In this document: positions 45,274 through 54,009 of the stretch, one piece after another
Layout of the letters: every line of letters begins with the position of its first letter
Numbering within the stretch: position 1 is the first letter of the stretch
Assembly (NCBI RefSeq): GCF_000515115.1
Contig: NZ_AZXF01000013.1
Coordinates: 26,109 to 90,108 of the forward strand
Source of the DNA: Nocardiopsis sp. CNT312
GTDB lineage: Bacteria; Actinomycetota; Actinomycetes; Streptosporangiales; Streptosporangiaceae
Direction of reading: 5' to 3'
DNA length: 64,000 nucleotides
Program-made: the position numbers and the translations under genes
Notes under the pieces: model-generated
What the model saw: only the letters and a program-made list of their open reading frames with translations
Database searches by the model: none
Told to the model about the DNA's origin: nothing

Positions 45274-47043
45274 ATGAATCTCGTCAATCTCCAGGACGTG
45301 TCCCTGGCCTACGGGCCGCTCGTCCTCCTCGACCAGGTGTCCCTCGGCGTCGACGAGGGCGAACGCATCGGTGTCGTCGGCCGCAACGGCGGCGGCAAGT
45401 CCACGCTGATCTCCGTGCTCTCCGGCCGCCTGGAGCCCGACTCCGGGCGGGTCGTGCACAACCGGGGGCTGCGCGTGGGCTACCTGCACCAGCGCGACAC
45501 CTTCCCCGACACCACCGTCGGCGGGTTCGTCCTGGGCGAGCGGGCCGAGCACGAGTGGGCGGGCGACGCCCGTATCCGCGACATCCTGCGCGGCCTGCTC
45601 AGCGGCTGGGACCTCGACACCCCCATGGCGGGGCTGTCCGGCGGCGAGCGCCGCCGGACCGGTCTGGCGCGCCTGCTCGTTGGCGACCACGACCTCATCG
45701 TCCTCGACGAGCCCACCAACCACCTCGACATCGAGGGCATCGCCTGGCTCGCCGGGCACCTCAGGGGCCGTTCGGAGTCGCTCGTGGTCGTCACCCACGA
45801 CCGCTGGTTCCTGGACGCCGTCACCACCCGCACCTGGGAGGTCGGGCGCGGTTCGGTCGAGCGCTACGAGGGCGGGTACGCCGCCTACGTCCTGGCCAAG
45901 GCCGAGCGCGAGCGCATGGCCGCCGTGGCCGAGGAGCGCCGCCAGAACCTCATGCGCAAGGAGCTGGCCTGGCTGCGCCGGGGCGCCCCGGCGCGCACCT
46001 CCAAGCCCAAGTTCCGTATCGAGGCGGCCAACCAGCTCATCGCGGACGAGCCGCCGCCGCGCGACAGCGTCGAACTGGTCCGCTTCGCCAGCTCCCGGCT
46101 CGGCAAGACGGTCGTCGACCTCAAGGACGTGTCGGTCGCGGTCCCCGACCGGGTCCTGCTGGACCGTCTCACCTGGCAGCTCGGTCCCGGCGACCGGATC
46201 GGCCTGGTCGGGGTCAACGGCGCGGGCAAGTCCACGCTGCTGAGGGTCCTGGGCGCCGAGCGCGCGCCCGACTCCGGCACGGTGCGCACCGGCAAGACCG
46301 TCCGTCTCGCCCACCTGTCGCAGAACGTCGAGGAACTCGACCCGCAGGCGCGCCCCCTCCAGGCCGTGATGGACGTGCGCGAGCACGTCACCATCGGCAA
46401 GCGCGACTACACCGCGAGCCAGATGCTGGAGCGCTTCGGTTTCCGGGGCGAGCGGCAGTGGACGCCGATCGCCGACCTCTCCGGCGGAGAGCGCCGCCGC
46501 CTCCAGCTGCTGCGCCTGCTCATGGACGAGCCCAACGTGCTGCTTCTGGACGAGCCCACCAACGACCTGGACATCGAGACCCTCACCGAGCTGGAGGACC
46601 TCCTCGACGGCTGGCCCGGCTCCCTGGTCCTGGTCAGCCACGACCGCTACTTCCTGGAGCGGATCACCGACCGCGTCCTGGCCCTCATGGGCGACGGCAC
46701 CCTCGCGTTCCTGCCGCGCGGGGTGGACGAGTACCTGGAGCGCCGCGCCGCGACCGCGGGGGAGGGCAGTGTGCCCCGCGGTGCCTCCGAGACGGCCGTG
46801 TCCGGGAGCCCGGCGGCCGGGCCCTCGGCGGCCGAGCGGCGCGCCGCTCAGAAGGAGATGCAGCGCGTGGAGCGCCGGATGGACCGGATCGGCAGGCGCG
46901 AGGCCGAGCTGCACGAGCTGATGGCCGCGGCTGCGGAGGACTACACGCGCCTGGCCGAACTCGACGCCGAGGCCAAGGAGCTCGCGGCGGAGAAGGAGCG
47001 GCTGGAGGAGGTCTGGCTGGATCAGGCCGAGGCCGTCGACTAG
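45274..47043 (+). CDS. ABC-F family ATP-binding protein
   Basis: 589 residues from an ATG at 45274. Two ABC domains in one chain without membrane segments. Domain 1: Walker A GRNGGGKSTL near 37-46, signature LSGGERRRTGLARLL, Walker B VLDEPTNHLD. Domain 2: GVNGAGKSTLL, LSGGERRRLQLLRLL, LLLDEPTNDLD. The linker (about 205-255) is the ABC-F arm region, and the C-terminus is a coiled-coil extension. Such proteins act on the ribosome (translation factor or antibiotic protection). The start codon abuts the TnpB element end and lacks a ribosome site, so its native leader may have been replaced. The stop overlaps the convergent MarR stop. Confidence 0.93.
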   Translation: MNLVNLQDVSLAYGPLVLLDQVSLGVDEGERIGVVGRNGGGKSTLISVLSGRLEPDSGRVVHNRGLRVGYLHQRDTFPDTTVGGFVLGERAEHEWAGDARIRDILRGLLSGWDLDTPMAGLSGGERRRTGLARLLVGDHDLIVLDEPTNHLDIEGIAWLAGHLRGRSESLVVVTHDRWFLDAVTTRTWEVGRGSVERYEGGYAAYVLAKAERERMAAVAEERRQNLMRKELAWLRRGAPARTSKPKFRIEAANQLIADEPPPRDSVELVRFASSRLGKTVVDLKDVSVAVPDRVLLDRLTWQLGPGDRIGLVGVNGAGKSTLLRVLGAERAPDSGTVRTGKTVRLAHLSQNVEELDPQARPLQAVMDVREHVTIGKRDYTASQMLERFGFRGERQWTPIADLSGGERRRLQLLRLLMDEPNVLLLDEPTNDLDIETLTELEDLLDGWPGSLVLVSHDRYFLERITDRVLALMGDGTLAFLPRGVDEYLERRAATAGEGSVPRGASETAVSGSPAAGPSAAERRAAQKEMQRVERRMDRIGRREAELHELMAAAAEDYTRLAELDAEAKELAAEKERLEEVWLDQAEAVD

Positions 47044-47549
47044 AGCCGCGGGCGCGTCGGCAGGCTGTCCAGGGGGGCCAGCAGGGCCCGCAGCAAAGAC
47101 GCGAGTCGCACGCGGTCCTCGGCGGGCATCGGGGCCAGGAGGGACTCCTCGTAGCTGATCAGGGAGGCCAGCGCGGCGTCGATGCGCTCGGCACCGCGCC
47201 TGGTGAGACGGACCAGGACACCGCGTTTGTCGGCCGGGTCGGGGCGCCGCCGCACGAGCCCGGCCGAGGCCAGGCGGTCGACGCGGTTGGTCATGGTGCC
47301 GGAGGTGACCAGAGTGGCGCGCAGGAGCTTTCCCGGGCTCAGCTCGTAGGGCGGCCCGGATCGGCGCAGTTCGGCGAGGACGTCGAACTCCCACGGCTCC
47401 AGGGCGTGTTCGGTGAAGACCGTGCGCCGGGCGCGGTCGAGGTGGCGTGCGAGCCGGGAGACCCGGCTGAACACCTCCAGCGGCGTCACGTCCACGTCTG
47501 GGCGCTCGGTGCGCCACGCCTCGATCAGCCCATCCACCTCATCGCGCAT
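47040..47549 (-). CDS. MarR-family transcriptional regulator
   Basis: 169 residues from an ATG at 47549. Winged helix-turn-helix: HALEPWEFDVLAELRRSGPPYELSPGKLLRATLVTSGTMTNRVDRLASAGLVRRRPDPADKRGVLVRLT in pieces, including the MarR signature DPADKRGVLVRLT at the wing. Dimerisation helices lie at both ends. No ribosome site is visible. A near-perfect palindrome sits just upstream, the likely autoregulatory site. The stop codon shares CTAG with the ABC-F stop. The regulated target is unknown, perhaps the neighbouring ABC-F gene. Confidence 0.92.
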   Translation of the reverse strand: MRDEVDGLIEAWRTERPDVDVTPLEVFSRVSRLARHLDRARRTVFTEHALEPWEFDVLAELRRSGPPYELSPGKLLRATLVTSGTMTNRVDRLASAGLVRRRPDPADKRGVLVRLTRRGAERIDAALASLISYEESLLAPMPAEDRVRLASLLRALLAPLDSLPTRPRL

Positions 47550-47564
47550 GGGACACAGCATATC

Positions 47565-47578
47565 TCTTGACATCAAGA
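47565..47578. promoter_or_regulatory. Palindrome upstream of marR-type gene (putative operator)
   Basis: TCTTGACATCAAGA: a perfect 14-bp palindrome, flanked by TATC and ATA, 16 bases before the MarR start. This is the type of site many MarR proteins bind. Confidence 0.65.
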
Positions 47579-47580
47579 TA

Positions 47581-47607
47581 GCGGGGAGGGTACGGAACCC
47601 TCCCCGC
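47581..47607 (-). terminator. Terminator of the desaturase-TetR operon
   Basis: Perfect 11-bp stem GCGGGGAGGGT with a 5-base loop, 17 bases after the TetR stop. Confidence 0.7.
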
Positions 47608-47623
47608 CGCCGTCGGTCCTTCG

Positions 47624-48274
47624 CTAGCGCTTCCTCCGGGTGTTGATCCCGGGGCGGGGCTCCAGCCTCCCCAGGCCGTTCCAGGCCAGGTTGACCAGGT
47701 GTGCGGCCACGACCTCGCGCCCGGGCCTGCGTACCTCCAGCCACCACTGCCCGGTCAGCGCCCACATACCCACCAGCGCCTGGGCGTACATGGGGGCGAG
47801 CGCGGGGTCGTAGCCCCGCTTGGCGAACTCGTCCACCATGATGTGCTCGACCCGGCTGGCCATGTCGTTGATCAGGCTGGCGAAGCTGCCCGTGCCGGAG
47901 GCCACGTGGGAGTCGCGGGTCAGGACCCGGAAGCCCAGGGTGTGCTCCTCCACGTAGAGCAGCAGTGCCATGGCGGCCTGCTCGATCTTGTCGCGGGCGT
48001 TGTCCGCGGTCAGAGCGTGGCCCACCATGTCCAAGAGCGTGCGCATCTCCCGGTCCACCACGACGGCGTAGATGCCCTCCTTGCCGCCGAAGTGCTCGTA
48101 GACGACGGGCTTGGACACACCGGCCCGCGCGGCGATCTCCTCGACGGAGGTCGCGTCGAACCCCCGTTCGGCGAACAGCTCCCGGCCGATCTCCACAAGC
48201 TGTTGCCGACGCTCCTTGCCCGTCATGCGCTTGCGGCGCGCGCGGGTTCCCTGCTGGCTGTCGGCTGCTCCCAT
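47624..48274 (-). CDS. TetR-family regulator (likely of fatty-acid desaturation)
   Basis: 216 residues from an ATG at 48274, 14 bases after the desaturase stop, so the two form an operon. DNA-binding part: RRQQLVEIGRELFAERGF, then SVEEIAARAGVSKPVVYEHFGGKEGIYAVVVDRE. A ligand domain of about 150 residues follows. The desaturase-TetR pairing and order match Streptomyces. Tandem palindromes before the desaturase gene are its probable site, responsive to an acyl-CoA-like signal. Confidence 0.9.
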   Translation of the reverse strand: MGAADSQQGTRARRKRMTGKERRQQLVEIGRELFAERGFDATSVEEIAARAGVSKPVVYEHFGGKEGIYAVVVDREMRTLLDMVGHALTADNARDKIEQAAMALLLYVEEHTLGFRVLTRDSHVASGTGSFASLINDMASRVEHIMVDEFAKRGYDPALAPMYAQALVGMWALTGQWWLEVRRPGREVVAAHLVNLAWNGLGRLEPRPGINTRRKR

Positions 48275-48288
48275 GATGGCTTCAGATC

Positions 48289-49251
48289 CTAGACCGTGAC
48301 CCGTTTGGCCGCGAGGCGTTCCTTGTTGGGCCAGCGCACCTTGGTGGCCCAGCCCAGCTTCTCGAAGATCCAGATGACCCGGGCGGAGATGTCGATCTGG
48401 CCCTTGAGGACACCGTGCCGCGCGCAGGTGGGGTCGGCGTGGTGCAGGTTGTGCCAGGACTCGCCGAAGGACGGGATGGCCAGCCACCACACGTTGCGGG
48501 AGCGGTCGCGGACCTCGAAGTTCTCCTCGCCGATGGTGTGGCAGATGGAGTTGATCGACCACGTGACGTGGTGCAGCAGGGCGACGCGCACCAGGCTCGC
48601 CCAGAAGAAGGCGGTGACCGCGCCCCACCAGGACATGGTCACCAGTCCGCCGATGACGGCGGGTGCCAGCAGGGAGAAGAGCACGAGCGGGCCGAAGAGC
48701 CTGCTGACGAGGACGATGTCCTTGTCCTTGAGCAGATCCGGGGCGAAGCGCCGCGGTGAGGTCTTCTTGTCGTCCAGGTACAGCCACGCCATGTGCGCGT
48801 AGTACAGGCCCTTGGCCACGGACTTCCAGTCGTCGCCGAACCGCCAGGGGGAGTGCGGGTCGCCCTCGGCGTCGGCGTACTTGTGGTGTCGGCGGTGGTC
48901 GGCGACCCACTTGATGACGCTGCCCTCGATGGCCAGGCTGCCCGCGACCGCCAGGGCGATCCGCAGCGGGCGGTTGGCGCGGAACGAGCCGTGCGTGAAG
49001 TGGCGGTGGAAGCCGACGGTGATGCCCAGTCCGCTGACGAGGTAGAACGCCGTGGCGATGGTGATGTCGACGAGGCTCAGCCCCCAGCCCCAGAAGAAGG
49101 GCACGGACGCCGCCAGCGCGATCAGGGGGATGAACACGAACGCGAAGACCGTGGCGCGCTCGGCCCTGCCGCGCAGTTCCGGTTCGTACTCGGGTACGGC
49201 CTCGCGCGCCGGAGCGACCTTGTCGATCGGTAGATCGGGGGCTGCGGTCAT
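48289..49251 (-). CDS. Acyl-CoA delta-9-type fatty acid desaturase
   Basis: 320 residues from an ATG at 49251 with AAGG about 13 bases upstream. Membrane di-iron enzyme: three His boxes HRHFTH (near 86), HRRHHK (near 122) and HNLHH (near 257) are all present. Hydrophobic segments pair around them. It introduces a cis double bond into acyl chains, controlling membrane fluidity. It is the first gene of the desaturase-TetR operon, with tandem TACG-N4-CGTA sites about 95 bases upstream. Confidence 0.92.
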   Translation of the reverse strand: MTAAPDLPIDKVAPAREAVPEYEPELRGRAERATVFAFVFIPLIALAASVPFFWGWGLSLVDITIATAFYLVSGLGITVGFHRHFTHGSFRANRPLRIALAVAGSLAIEGSVIKWVADHRRHHKYADAEGDPHSPWRFGDDWKSVAKGLYYAHMAWLYLDDKKTSPRRFAPDLLKDKDIVLVSRLFGPLVLFSLLAPAVIGGLVTMSWWGAVTAFFWASLVRVALLHHVTWSINSICHTIGEENFEVRDRSRNVWWLAIPSFGESWHNLHHADPTCARHGVLKGQIDISARVIWIFEKLGWATKVRWPNKERLAAKRVTV

Positions 49252-49343
49252 GTTCTGCACCAACCTTGTCCAGGGAGCGTCACTGCGGTCAGGACGGCGT
49301 CCGTGGAGTACCGGGCACCCCTGCCGACGGCCCAACCTATTCC

Positions 49344-49374
49344 TACGTAACCGTAACCTACGTGGCCGTAGGTT
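49344..49374. promoter_or_regulatory. Tandem TACG-N4-CGTA palindromes (putative TetR operators)
   Basis: Two sites with the same geometry: TACG-TAAC-CGTA at 49344-49355, and TACG-TGGC-CGTA at 49359-49370. The second extends to AACCTACG and CGTAGGTT, an 8-bp perfect arm pair (49355-49374). Centres are 15 bases apart, so two dimers could sit on one to two turns. They lie about 95 bases before the desaturase start. Confidence 0.7.
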
Positions 49375-49446
49375 TGGCAACCCCCCCGAGGAACGCGCTA
49401 TGTTGGTGGCGAGCGTCCGGGCGTGCTGTGGTCATGCCCGTTACGT

Positions 49447-49518
49447 TCCCGGATGATGTAATTGGCAGCATCTGGGGTTTTGGTCCCCATCGTCCAGGTT
49501 CGAGTCCTGGTCCGGGAG
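49447..49518 (+). tRNA. tRNA-Gln (anticodon TTG)
   Basis: A cloverleaf can be drawn by hand. Acceptor TCCCGGA pairs with TCCGGGA; the D arm has TAATTGGCA; the anticodon stem TGGGG/CCCCA encloses TTTTGGT, giving anticodon TTG; the T arm is CCAGG-TTCGAGT-CCTGG. The discriminator is G, followed by CA, so the full CCA end is not encoded. It sits upstream of glmU, as in Streptomyces. Confidence 0.93.
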
Positions 49519-49774
49519 CAATCCACACCGCCGCCGCACCGGCCCGCAAGGGCCGCTGCGGCTCACGGGGGCGGCTCCGGCACCCGGCGGGCGTGCGCAC
49601 CGCGTCCGTGGTGCGGTGGTGTCACGTCCCCGCGAGGCGGAGGTGACGCGCGTGTATCCTTCCCATGTCGGCCGCTGGATCATCCGACGGCCGCCCGTGC
49701 GGCACGCGGGCCGGGCCGCCGAGGGGTGAGCCGACAGATTCGACCGCCAGCCTATTCACGAGGGGTCCCCTTCA
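49519..49774. other. Leader region between tRNA-Gln and glmU
   Basis: 256 bases with no supported gene; it includes the glmU promoter. GAGGGG lies about 10 bases before the glmU GTG. Confidence 0.4.
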
Positions 49775-51241
49775 GTGAGTGTGAACCGCCCGGCCGCCGT
49801 CATCGTCCTCGCCGCCGGCGAGGGTACGCGGATGAAGTCCAAACTTCCCAAGGTCCTCCACGAGATCAGCGGCCGCAGCATGCTCGGGCACGTGCTCGCC
49901 GCCGCCCGTGCACTCGACCCGGAGCACTCCGTGGTCGTGGTCGGGCACGCCCGGGCCCGGGTCGGCAGCCACCTGGAAGAGGTCGCGCCGGAGGCCGTCA
50001 CCGCGGTCCAGGAGGAGCAGAACGGCACCGGGCACGCGGTCCGCATGGCGGTCGAGGACCTCGCCTCACGGGGCATCGTCCTCACCGGAACGGTGGTCCT
50101 CACCTGCGGTGACACGCCGCTTCTGCGCGGCAGCACGCTCGCCGCCCTGGTCGCCGCGCACGAGAAGGAGGGCAACGCCGTCACGGTGCTCTCCGCGCGC
50201 GTGCCCGAACCCGGCGGCTACGGCCGGATCGTCCGCGAGGCCGACGGCGAGTTCACCGAGATCGTCGAACACGCGGACGCCACGCCGCAGCAGCACGGGA
50301 TCGACGAGATCAACTCCGGCATGTACGCCTTCGACGGCGCACTGCTGTCCGAGGTGGTCCGCCGCCTGTCCACGGACAACGCCAAGGGCGAGGAGTACAT
50401 CACCGACGCCGTGGCACTGCTGCGGGGCGACGGCCACCGGGTCGGCGCCTGGACGGCCGACGACTGGCACGAGGTCCAAGGCGTCAACGACCGGGTCCAG
50501 CTCTCCCAGGCGCGCTGCATCCTCAACGACCGCCTGGTCGAGGAGCACATGCGGGCCGGGGCCACGATCGTCGACCCGGCGACCACCTGGGTCGACGCCG
50601 AGGTGCGGATCGGCCGTGACGCCGTCGTCGAGCCGAACACGCGCCTGCGCGGTGCCACCGTGATCGCCGAGGACGCCGTGGTCGGCCCGGGGACCGACCT
50701 GAAGGACACGGTGGTCGGTGAGGGCGCGCACGTGCGCGAGACCACCGCCGACCAGGCCGACATCGGCCCGCGCGCCACCGTCGGCCCCTACGCCTACCTG
50801 AGGCCGGGCACCCGCCTGGCAGAGGGCGCCAAGGCCGGCGCCTTCGTCGAGGTCAAGAACTCGACGATCGGCGCGGGCTCCAAGGTCCCGCACCTGACCT
50901 ACGTCGGGGACGCCGACATCGGCGTGGGCAGCAACATCGGCTGCTCCTCGGTGTTCGTCAACTACGACGGCGTCGAAAAGCACCGGAGCACGATCGGCGA
51001 CCACGTGCGGATGGGCAGTGACAACACCATCGTCGCGCCGGTCCGGGTCGGCGACGGCGCCTACTCCGGCGCCGGCACCGTGGTCCGCGAGGATGTTCCG
51101 CCCGGTGCCCTGGCGGTGTCGGAGGGGAATCGGCAGCGCAACGTCGAGGGATGGACCCGGCGCAAGCGCCGGGGCACCGCCGCCGCCGAGGCGGCCGAGC
51201 GGGCCGAGGCGGAGAGAACAGACAGTTTCGAGCAGCAGTAA
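49775..51241 (+). CDS. glmU: Bifunctional GlmU: UDP-GlcNAc pyrophosphorylase / glucosamine-1-P acetyltransferase
   Basis: 488 residues from a GTG at 49775. The N-terminal nucleotidyltransferase domain (1-230) has VIVLAAGEGTRMKSKLPKVLH, TCGDTPLL, GYGRIVRE and INSGMYAF. The C-terminal left-handed beta-helix (250-455) has repeated hexapeptides, GPYAYLRPGTRLAEG, GAFVEVKNSTIG, and the acetyltransferase motif NYDGVEKHRSTIGD. It makes UDP-GlcNAc for peptidoglycan. The C-terminus (from 460) is a charged Ala/Glu/Arg tail. prs starts 17 bases after the stop. Confidence 0.96.
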   Translation: MSVNRPAAVIVLAAGEGTRMKSKLPKVLHEISGRSMLGHVLAAARALDPEHSVVVVGHARARVGSHLEEVAPEAVTAVQEEQNGTGHAVRMAVEDLASRGIVLTGTVVLTCGDTPLLRGSTLAALVAAHEKEGNAVTVLSARVPEPGGYGRIVREADGEFTEIVEHADATPQQHGIDEINSGMYAFDGALLSEVVRRLSTDNAKGEEYITDAVALLRGDGHRVGAWTADDWHEVQGVNDRVQLSQARCILNDRLVEEHMRAGATIVDPATTWVDAEVRIGRDAVVEPNTRLRGATVIAEDAVVGPGTDLKDTVVGEGAHVRETTADQADIGPRATVGPYAYLRPGTRLAEGAKAGAFVEVKNSTIGAGSKVPHLTYVGDADIGVGSNIGCSSVFVNYDGVEKHRSTIGDHVRMGSDNTIVAPVRVGDGAYSGAGTVVREDVPPGALAVSEGNRQRNVEGWTRRKRRGTAAAEAAERAEAERTDSFEQQ

Positions 51242-51258
51242 CCGTGGGGGAGAAGTAC

Positions 51259-52230
51259 GTGAGCGGAATGAAGGCCACCGGGCAGAAACAGCTGATGCTC
51301 TTCTCGGGGCGCACGCACCCCGAGCTGGCGCAGGAGGTCGCGAAGGAACTGGGGATCGAGGTGGTCCCCACCCGGTTCGACACCTTCGCCAACGGTGAGA
51401 TCTTCGTCCGCTACCTGGAGTCGGTGCGCGGCAGCGACGCCTTCGTCCTCCAGTGCCACTCGTCGCCGATCAACGAGTCGATCATGGAGCAACTGATCAT
51501 GGTGGACGCGCTCAAGCGCGCGTCCGCCAAGCGGATCACCGTGGTCACGCCCTTCCTCGGGTACGCCCGCCAGGACAAGAAGCACCGCGGCCGCGAGCCC
51601 ATCTCGGCGCGGCTGATGACCGACCTGTTCCGCACCGCGGGTGCCGACCGCATGATGGCGGTCGACCTGCACACGGACCAGATCCAGGGCTTCTTCGACG
51701 GCCCGGTGGACCACCTGTTCGCGCTGCCCATCCTGGCCGACTACGTGTCCGAGCAGGTCAAGCCCGCTTCCGACATCACCGTGGTCTCGCCGGACGCGGG
51801 CCGGGTGCGCACGGCCGACCGCTGGGCCGACCGCCTCGGCGCGCCGCTGGCGATCATCCACAAGCGGCGCGACCCGGACGTGGCCAACCAGGTGCGGGTG
51901 CACGAGGTCGTCGGCCGGGTCGAGGGCCGTACCTGTGTGCTGGTCGACGACATGATCGACACCGGCGGCACCATCGTGAAGGCCTCCGAGGCCCTGGTCG
52001 AGAACGGCGCGGAGAAGGTCGTCGTGGCGGCCACACACGGCGTGCTGTCCGGCCCGGCGGCGGAGCGGCTCCAGAACTCGCCGATCTCCGAGGTGATCAT
52101 CACCAACTCCCTGCCGATCCCGGAGGAGCGTTCGTTCGACAAGCTCACACAGCTCTCGATCGCGCCCCTGATCGCCCGCGCCGTCAACGAGGTCTTCACC
52201 GACGGTTCCGTGGCGAGCCTCTTCGACTAG
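51259..52230 (+). CDS. prs: Ribose-phosphate pyrophosphokinase
   Basis: 323 residues from a GTG at 51259 with GGGGGAGAAG upstream; an in-frame ATG at 51268 is an alternative. It makes PRPP from ribose-5-phosphate and ATP. Motifs: FANGEIFVRYLESVRG, GYARQDKKHRGREPISARL, MMAVDLHTDQIQGFF, and the PRPP loop CVLVDDMIDTGGTIVKAAE-like segment VLVDDMIDTGGTIVKASEAL near 231-250. PRPP feeds purines (guaB, guaA nearby) and nucleotide sugars. It is in operon with glmU. Confidence 0.96.
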   Translation: MSGMKATGQKQLMLFSGRTHPELAQEVAKELGIEVVPTRFDTFANGEIFVRYLESVRGSDAFVLQCHSSPINESIMEQLIMVDALKRASAKRITVVTPFLGYARQDKKHRGREPISARLMTDLFRTAGADRMMAVDLHTDQIQGFFDGPVDHLFALPILADYVSEQVKPASDITVVSPDAGRVRTADRWADRLGAPLAIIHKRRDPDVANQVRVHEVVGRVEGRTCVLVDDMIDTGGTIVKASEALVENGAEKVVVAATHGVLSGPAAERLQNSPISEVIITNSLPIPEERSFDKLTQLSIAPLIARAVNEVFTDGSVASLFD

Positions 52231-52705
52231 AAGCCGTCGTGAACGCTGCCGCACCGCAGGGGGTGAGCGAGGGTGCCCGCGGGGGGCTGGCGGAGGCGTC
52301 GAAGGCTCCCGTTCTCCGAGTGCCTGAGCACGACCGAACCGCGCCGCCAGGCGTTCGCTGAGGGCGGGCCGAAGCGGAGCGAAGGTGCGAAGAGAGCGCA
52401 GCCTGGCGGGTGGTCGTCCGCAGGCCGTGTACGGAGTCCTCGGTGAAGCCAGTAGACTTGACCGAGTGTCCCCGTGTCCATACGGCGCTGCTTTCCGCTG
52501 CGCCGCAGGGGTCGGGAACGGGGTGTGTGACGAGCGTTCCCGGGCCGGTCGGGTCCGGTGGCGGCTCGCCGGGCACGCCTGGAACCAGGGCGGTCGCGTC
52601 CCCCACGAGGGGTGACCCCGCCGCTGTCCCCGCCCAGGGCGGGAATCGCCGTACTACTGGAGTCGTGTTCCCCGTGCTGCGGGGTTGAACCCGAGGAGTT
52701 TTGTC
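52231..52705. other. 475-base gap between prs and rplY
   Basis: No convincing gene. Codon bias is absent in all six frames I examined. A possible promoter is TTGACC at 52458 with TACGGC 17 bases later. A TAGACT box overlaps at 52453. The size of the gap suggests that prs and rplY are separate units. Confidence 0.45.
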
Positions 52706-53296
52706 GTGTCCGAGGTACGTATCGCTGCCGAGCCCCGCACGGAATTCGGCAAGGGCGCCTCCCGTCGCGCCCGCCGCGCGGGTAAGGTGCCGGCCGTCCT
52801 CTACGGCCACGGCACCGAGCCCCGCCACCTGAACCTGCCGGGCCACGATCTCATGCTCGCCCTGAAGACCCCCAACGTCCTGATCCGCCTCGACGGCCTG
52901 GACAAGGACAACCTCGCCCTGCCCAAGAGCGTCCAGCGCGACGCCCTCAAGGGGTTCCTGGAGCACATCGACCTGCTGGTCGTGGCCAAGGGCGAGACGG
53001 TCGAGGTGGACGTCCCCGTGCACCTGACCGGTGAGGTCAAGGCCCCGGGTGTGCTCAACCAGGAGCTCGTCACCGTGGCCGTGGAGACCGAGGCCACCCA
53101 CATCCCCGAGAGCTTCGAGTTCGACGTCACCGGTCTGGAGGTCGGTACCAACCCGACCGCCGCCGAACTGAAGCTGCCGGCCGGGACCACACTGGTCACC
53201 GACCCCGAGACCATCCTCCTCACCGTCTCCGCGCCGCGCGCGGAGGAGGAGGCCCCGGACGAGGAGGCTCCGGCCGAGCAGGAGTCCGCCGAGTAG
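52706..53296 (+). CDS. rplY: Ribosomal protein bL25 (CTC-type, long form)
   Basis: 196 residues from a GTG at 52706 with GAGGAG seven bases upstream. bL25 binds 5S rRNA. N-terminal L25 domain (1-95: EPRTEFGKGASRRARRAGKVPAVLYGHG) plus the TL5/CTC C-terminal beta domain (about 100-180). The last 20 residues are acidic (EEEAPDEEAPAEQES). Actinobacteria typically have this long form. A long hairpin after the stop separates it from pth. Confidence 0.95.
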   Translation: MSEVRIAAEPRTEFGKGASRRARRAGKVPAVLYGHGTEPRHLNLPGHDLMLALKTPNVLIRLDGLDKDNLALPKSVQRDALKGFLEHIDLLVVAKGETVEVDVPVHLTGEVKAPGVLNQELVTVAVETEATHIPESFEFDVTGLEVGTNPTAAELKLPAGTTLVTDPETILLTVSAPRAEEEAPDEEAPAEQESAE

Positions 53297-53322
53297 GCGG
53301 CCGCTCCGCACAGTCCGCACCG

Positions 53323-53357
53323 CGAACGCGCGGCTCCCGGCGGGGGCCGCGCGTTCG
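53323..53357 (+). terminator. Strong terminator between rplY and pth
   Basis: 12-bp perfect stem CGAACGCGCGGC, extendable by 3 pairs, with an 11-base loop region; 26 bases after the rplY stop. It implies separate transcription of pth. Confidence 0.7.
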
Positions 53358-53366
53358 GCGTACGGA

Positions 53367-53372
53367 TAGGGT
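53367..53372 (+). promoter_or_regulatory. Candidate -10 box for pth
   Basis: TAGGGT eight bases before the ATG at 53381, directly behind the terminator. It predicts a leaderless pth transcript. Confidence 0.4.
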
Positions 53373-53380
53373 CGTGACCC

Positions 53381-54004
53381 ATGGATCTGTGGGGCATGCT
53401 GGGGATCAGGAAGAACGAGGACATGGCCGAGACCGAGCGCTGGCTGGTCGTCGGGCTGGGCAACCCCGGCCCCAAGTACGCCGGCAACCGGCACAACGCC
53501 GGGTTCATGGTGGTGGACGCGCTGGCCGCGGCCGCCGACGAGCGGTGGAAGGTCCACAAGGCGCGGGCCGAGGTCGTCCAGACCCGGGTGGAGGGCGTCC
53601 CGGTGGTCCTGGCTAAGCCGCGGTCCTTCATGAACGTCTCCGGTGCACCGGTGGCGGCTCTGGCCGCGTTCTACAAGGTGCCGGTCGAGCGCGTCGTCGT
53701 CGTCCACGACGAGTTGGACATCGACTTCTCCGCGCTCAAGCTCAAGCGCGGCGGCGGCTCCGGCGGGCACAACGGCCTGAAGTCGATCACCGCCTCCCTG
53801 GCCGGCCCCGGCTACGTCCGGGTGCGCTTCGGCGTGGGCCGCCCGCCCGGCCGGATGGACCCCGCCGCCTACGTGCTCAGGGACTTCTCCTCCGGTGAGC
53901 GCTCTGAGCTCGGACTCAACGTGGAGCGCGCCGCCGACGCGGTGCGCACCGTCCTCAGGGACGGCCTGGAGCGGGCCCAGAACATCTTCCACACCGCCGT
54001 CTGA
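53381..54004 (+). CDS. pth: Peptidyl-tRNA hydrolase
   Basis: 207 residues from an ATG at 53381; an ATG 14 codons later (53423, preceded by AGGAAG) matches homologue N-termini and may be the true start. It recycles peptidyl-tRNA. Landmarks: [28 protein letters not shown] with the catalytic His (RHNAG), [19 protein letters not shown] (catalytic Asp), and [15 protein letters not shown] (second His). The position after rplY is conserved across actinobacteria. A hairpin follows. Confidence 0.95.
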   Translation: MDLWGMLGIRKNEDMAETERWLVVGLGNPGPKYAGNRHNAGFMVVDALAAAADERWKVHKARAEVVQTRVEGVPVVLAKPRSFMNVSGAPVAALAAFYKVPVERVVVVHDELDIDFSALKLKRGGGSGGHNGLKSITASLAGPGYVRVRFGVGRPPGRMDPAAYVLRDFSSGERSELGLNVERAADAVRTVLRDGLERAQNIFHTAV

Positions 54005-54009
54005 CGGGA

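Noticed and set aside
52227-52481. 84-codon minus-strand frame after prs
   Set aside because: No ribosome site, no family resemblance, and no coding bias compared with neighbours.
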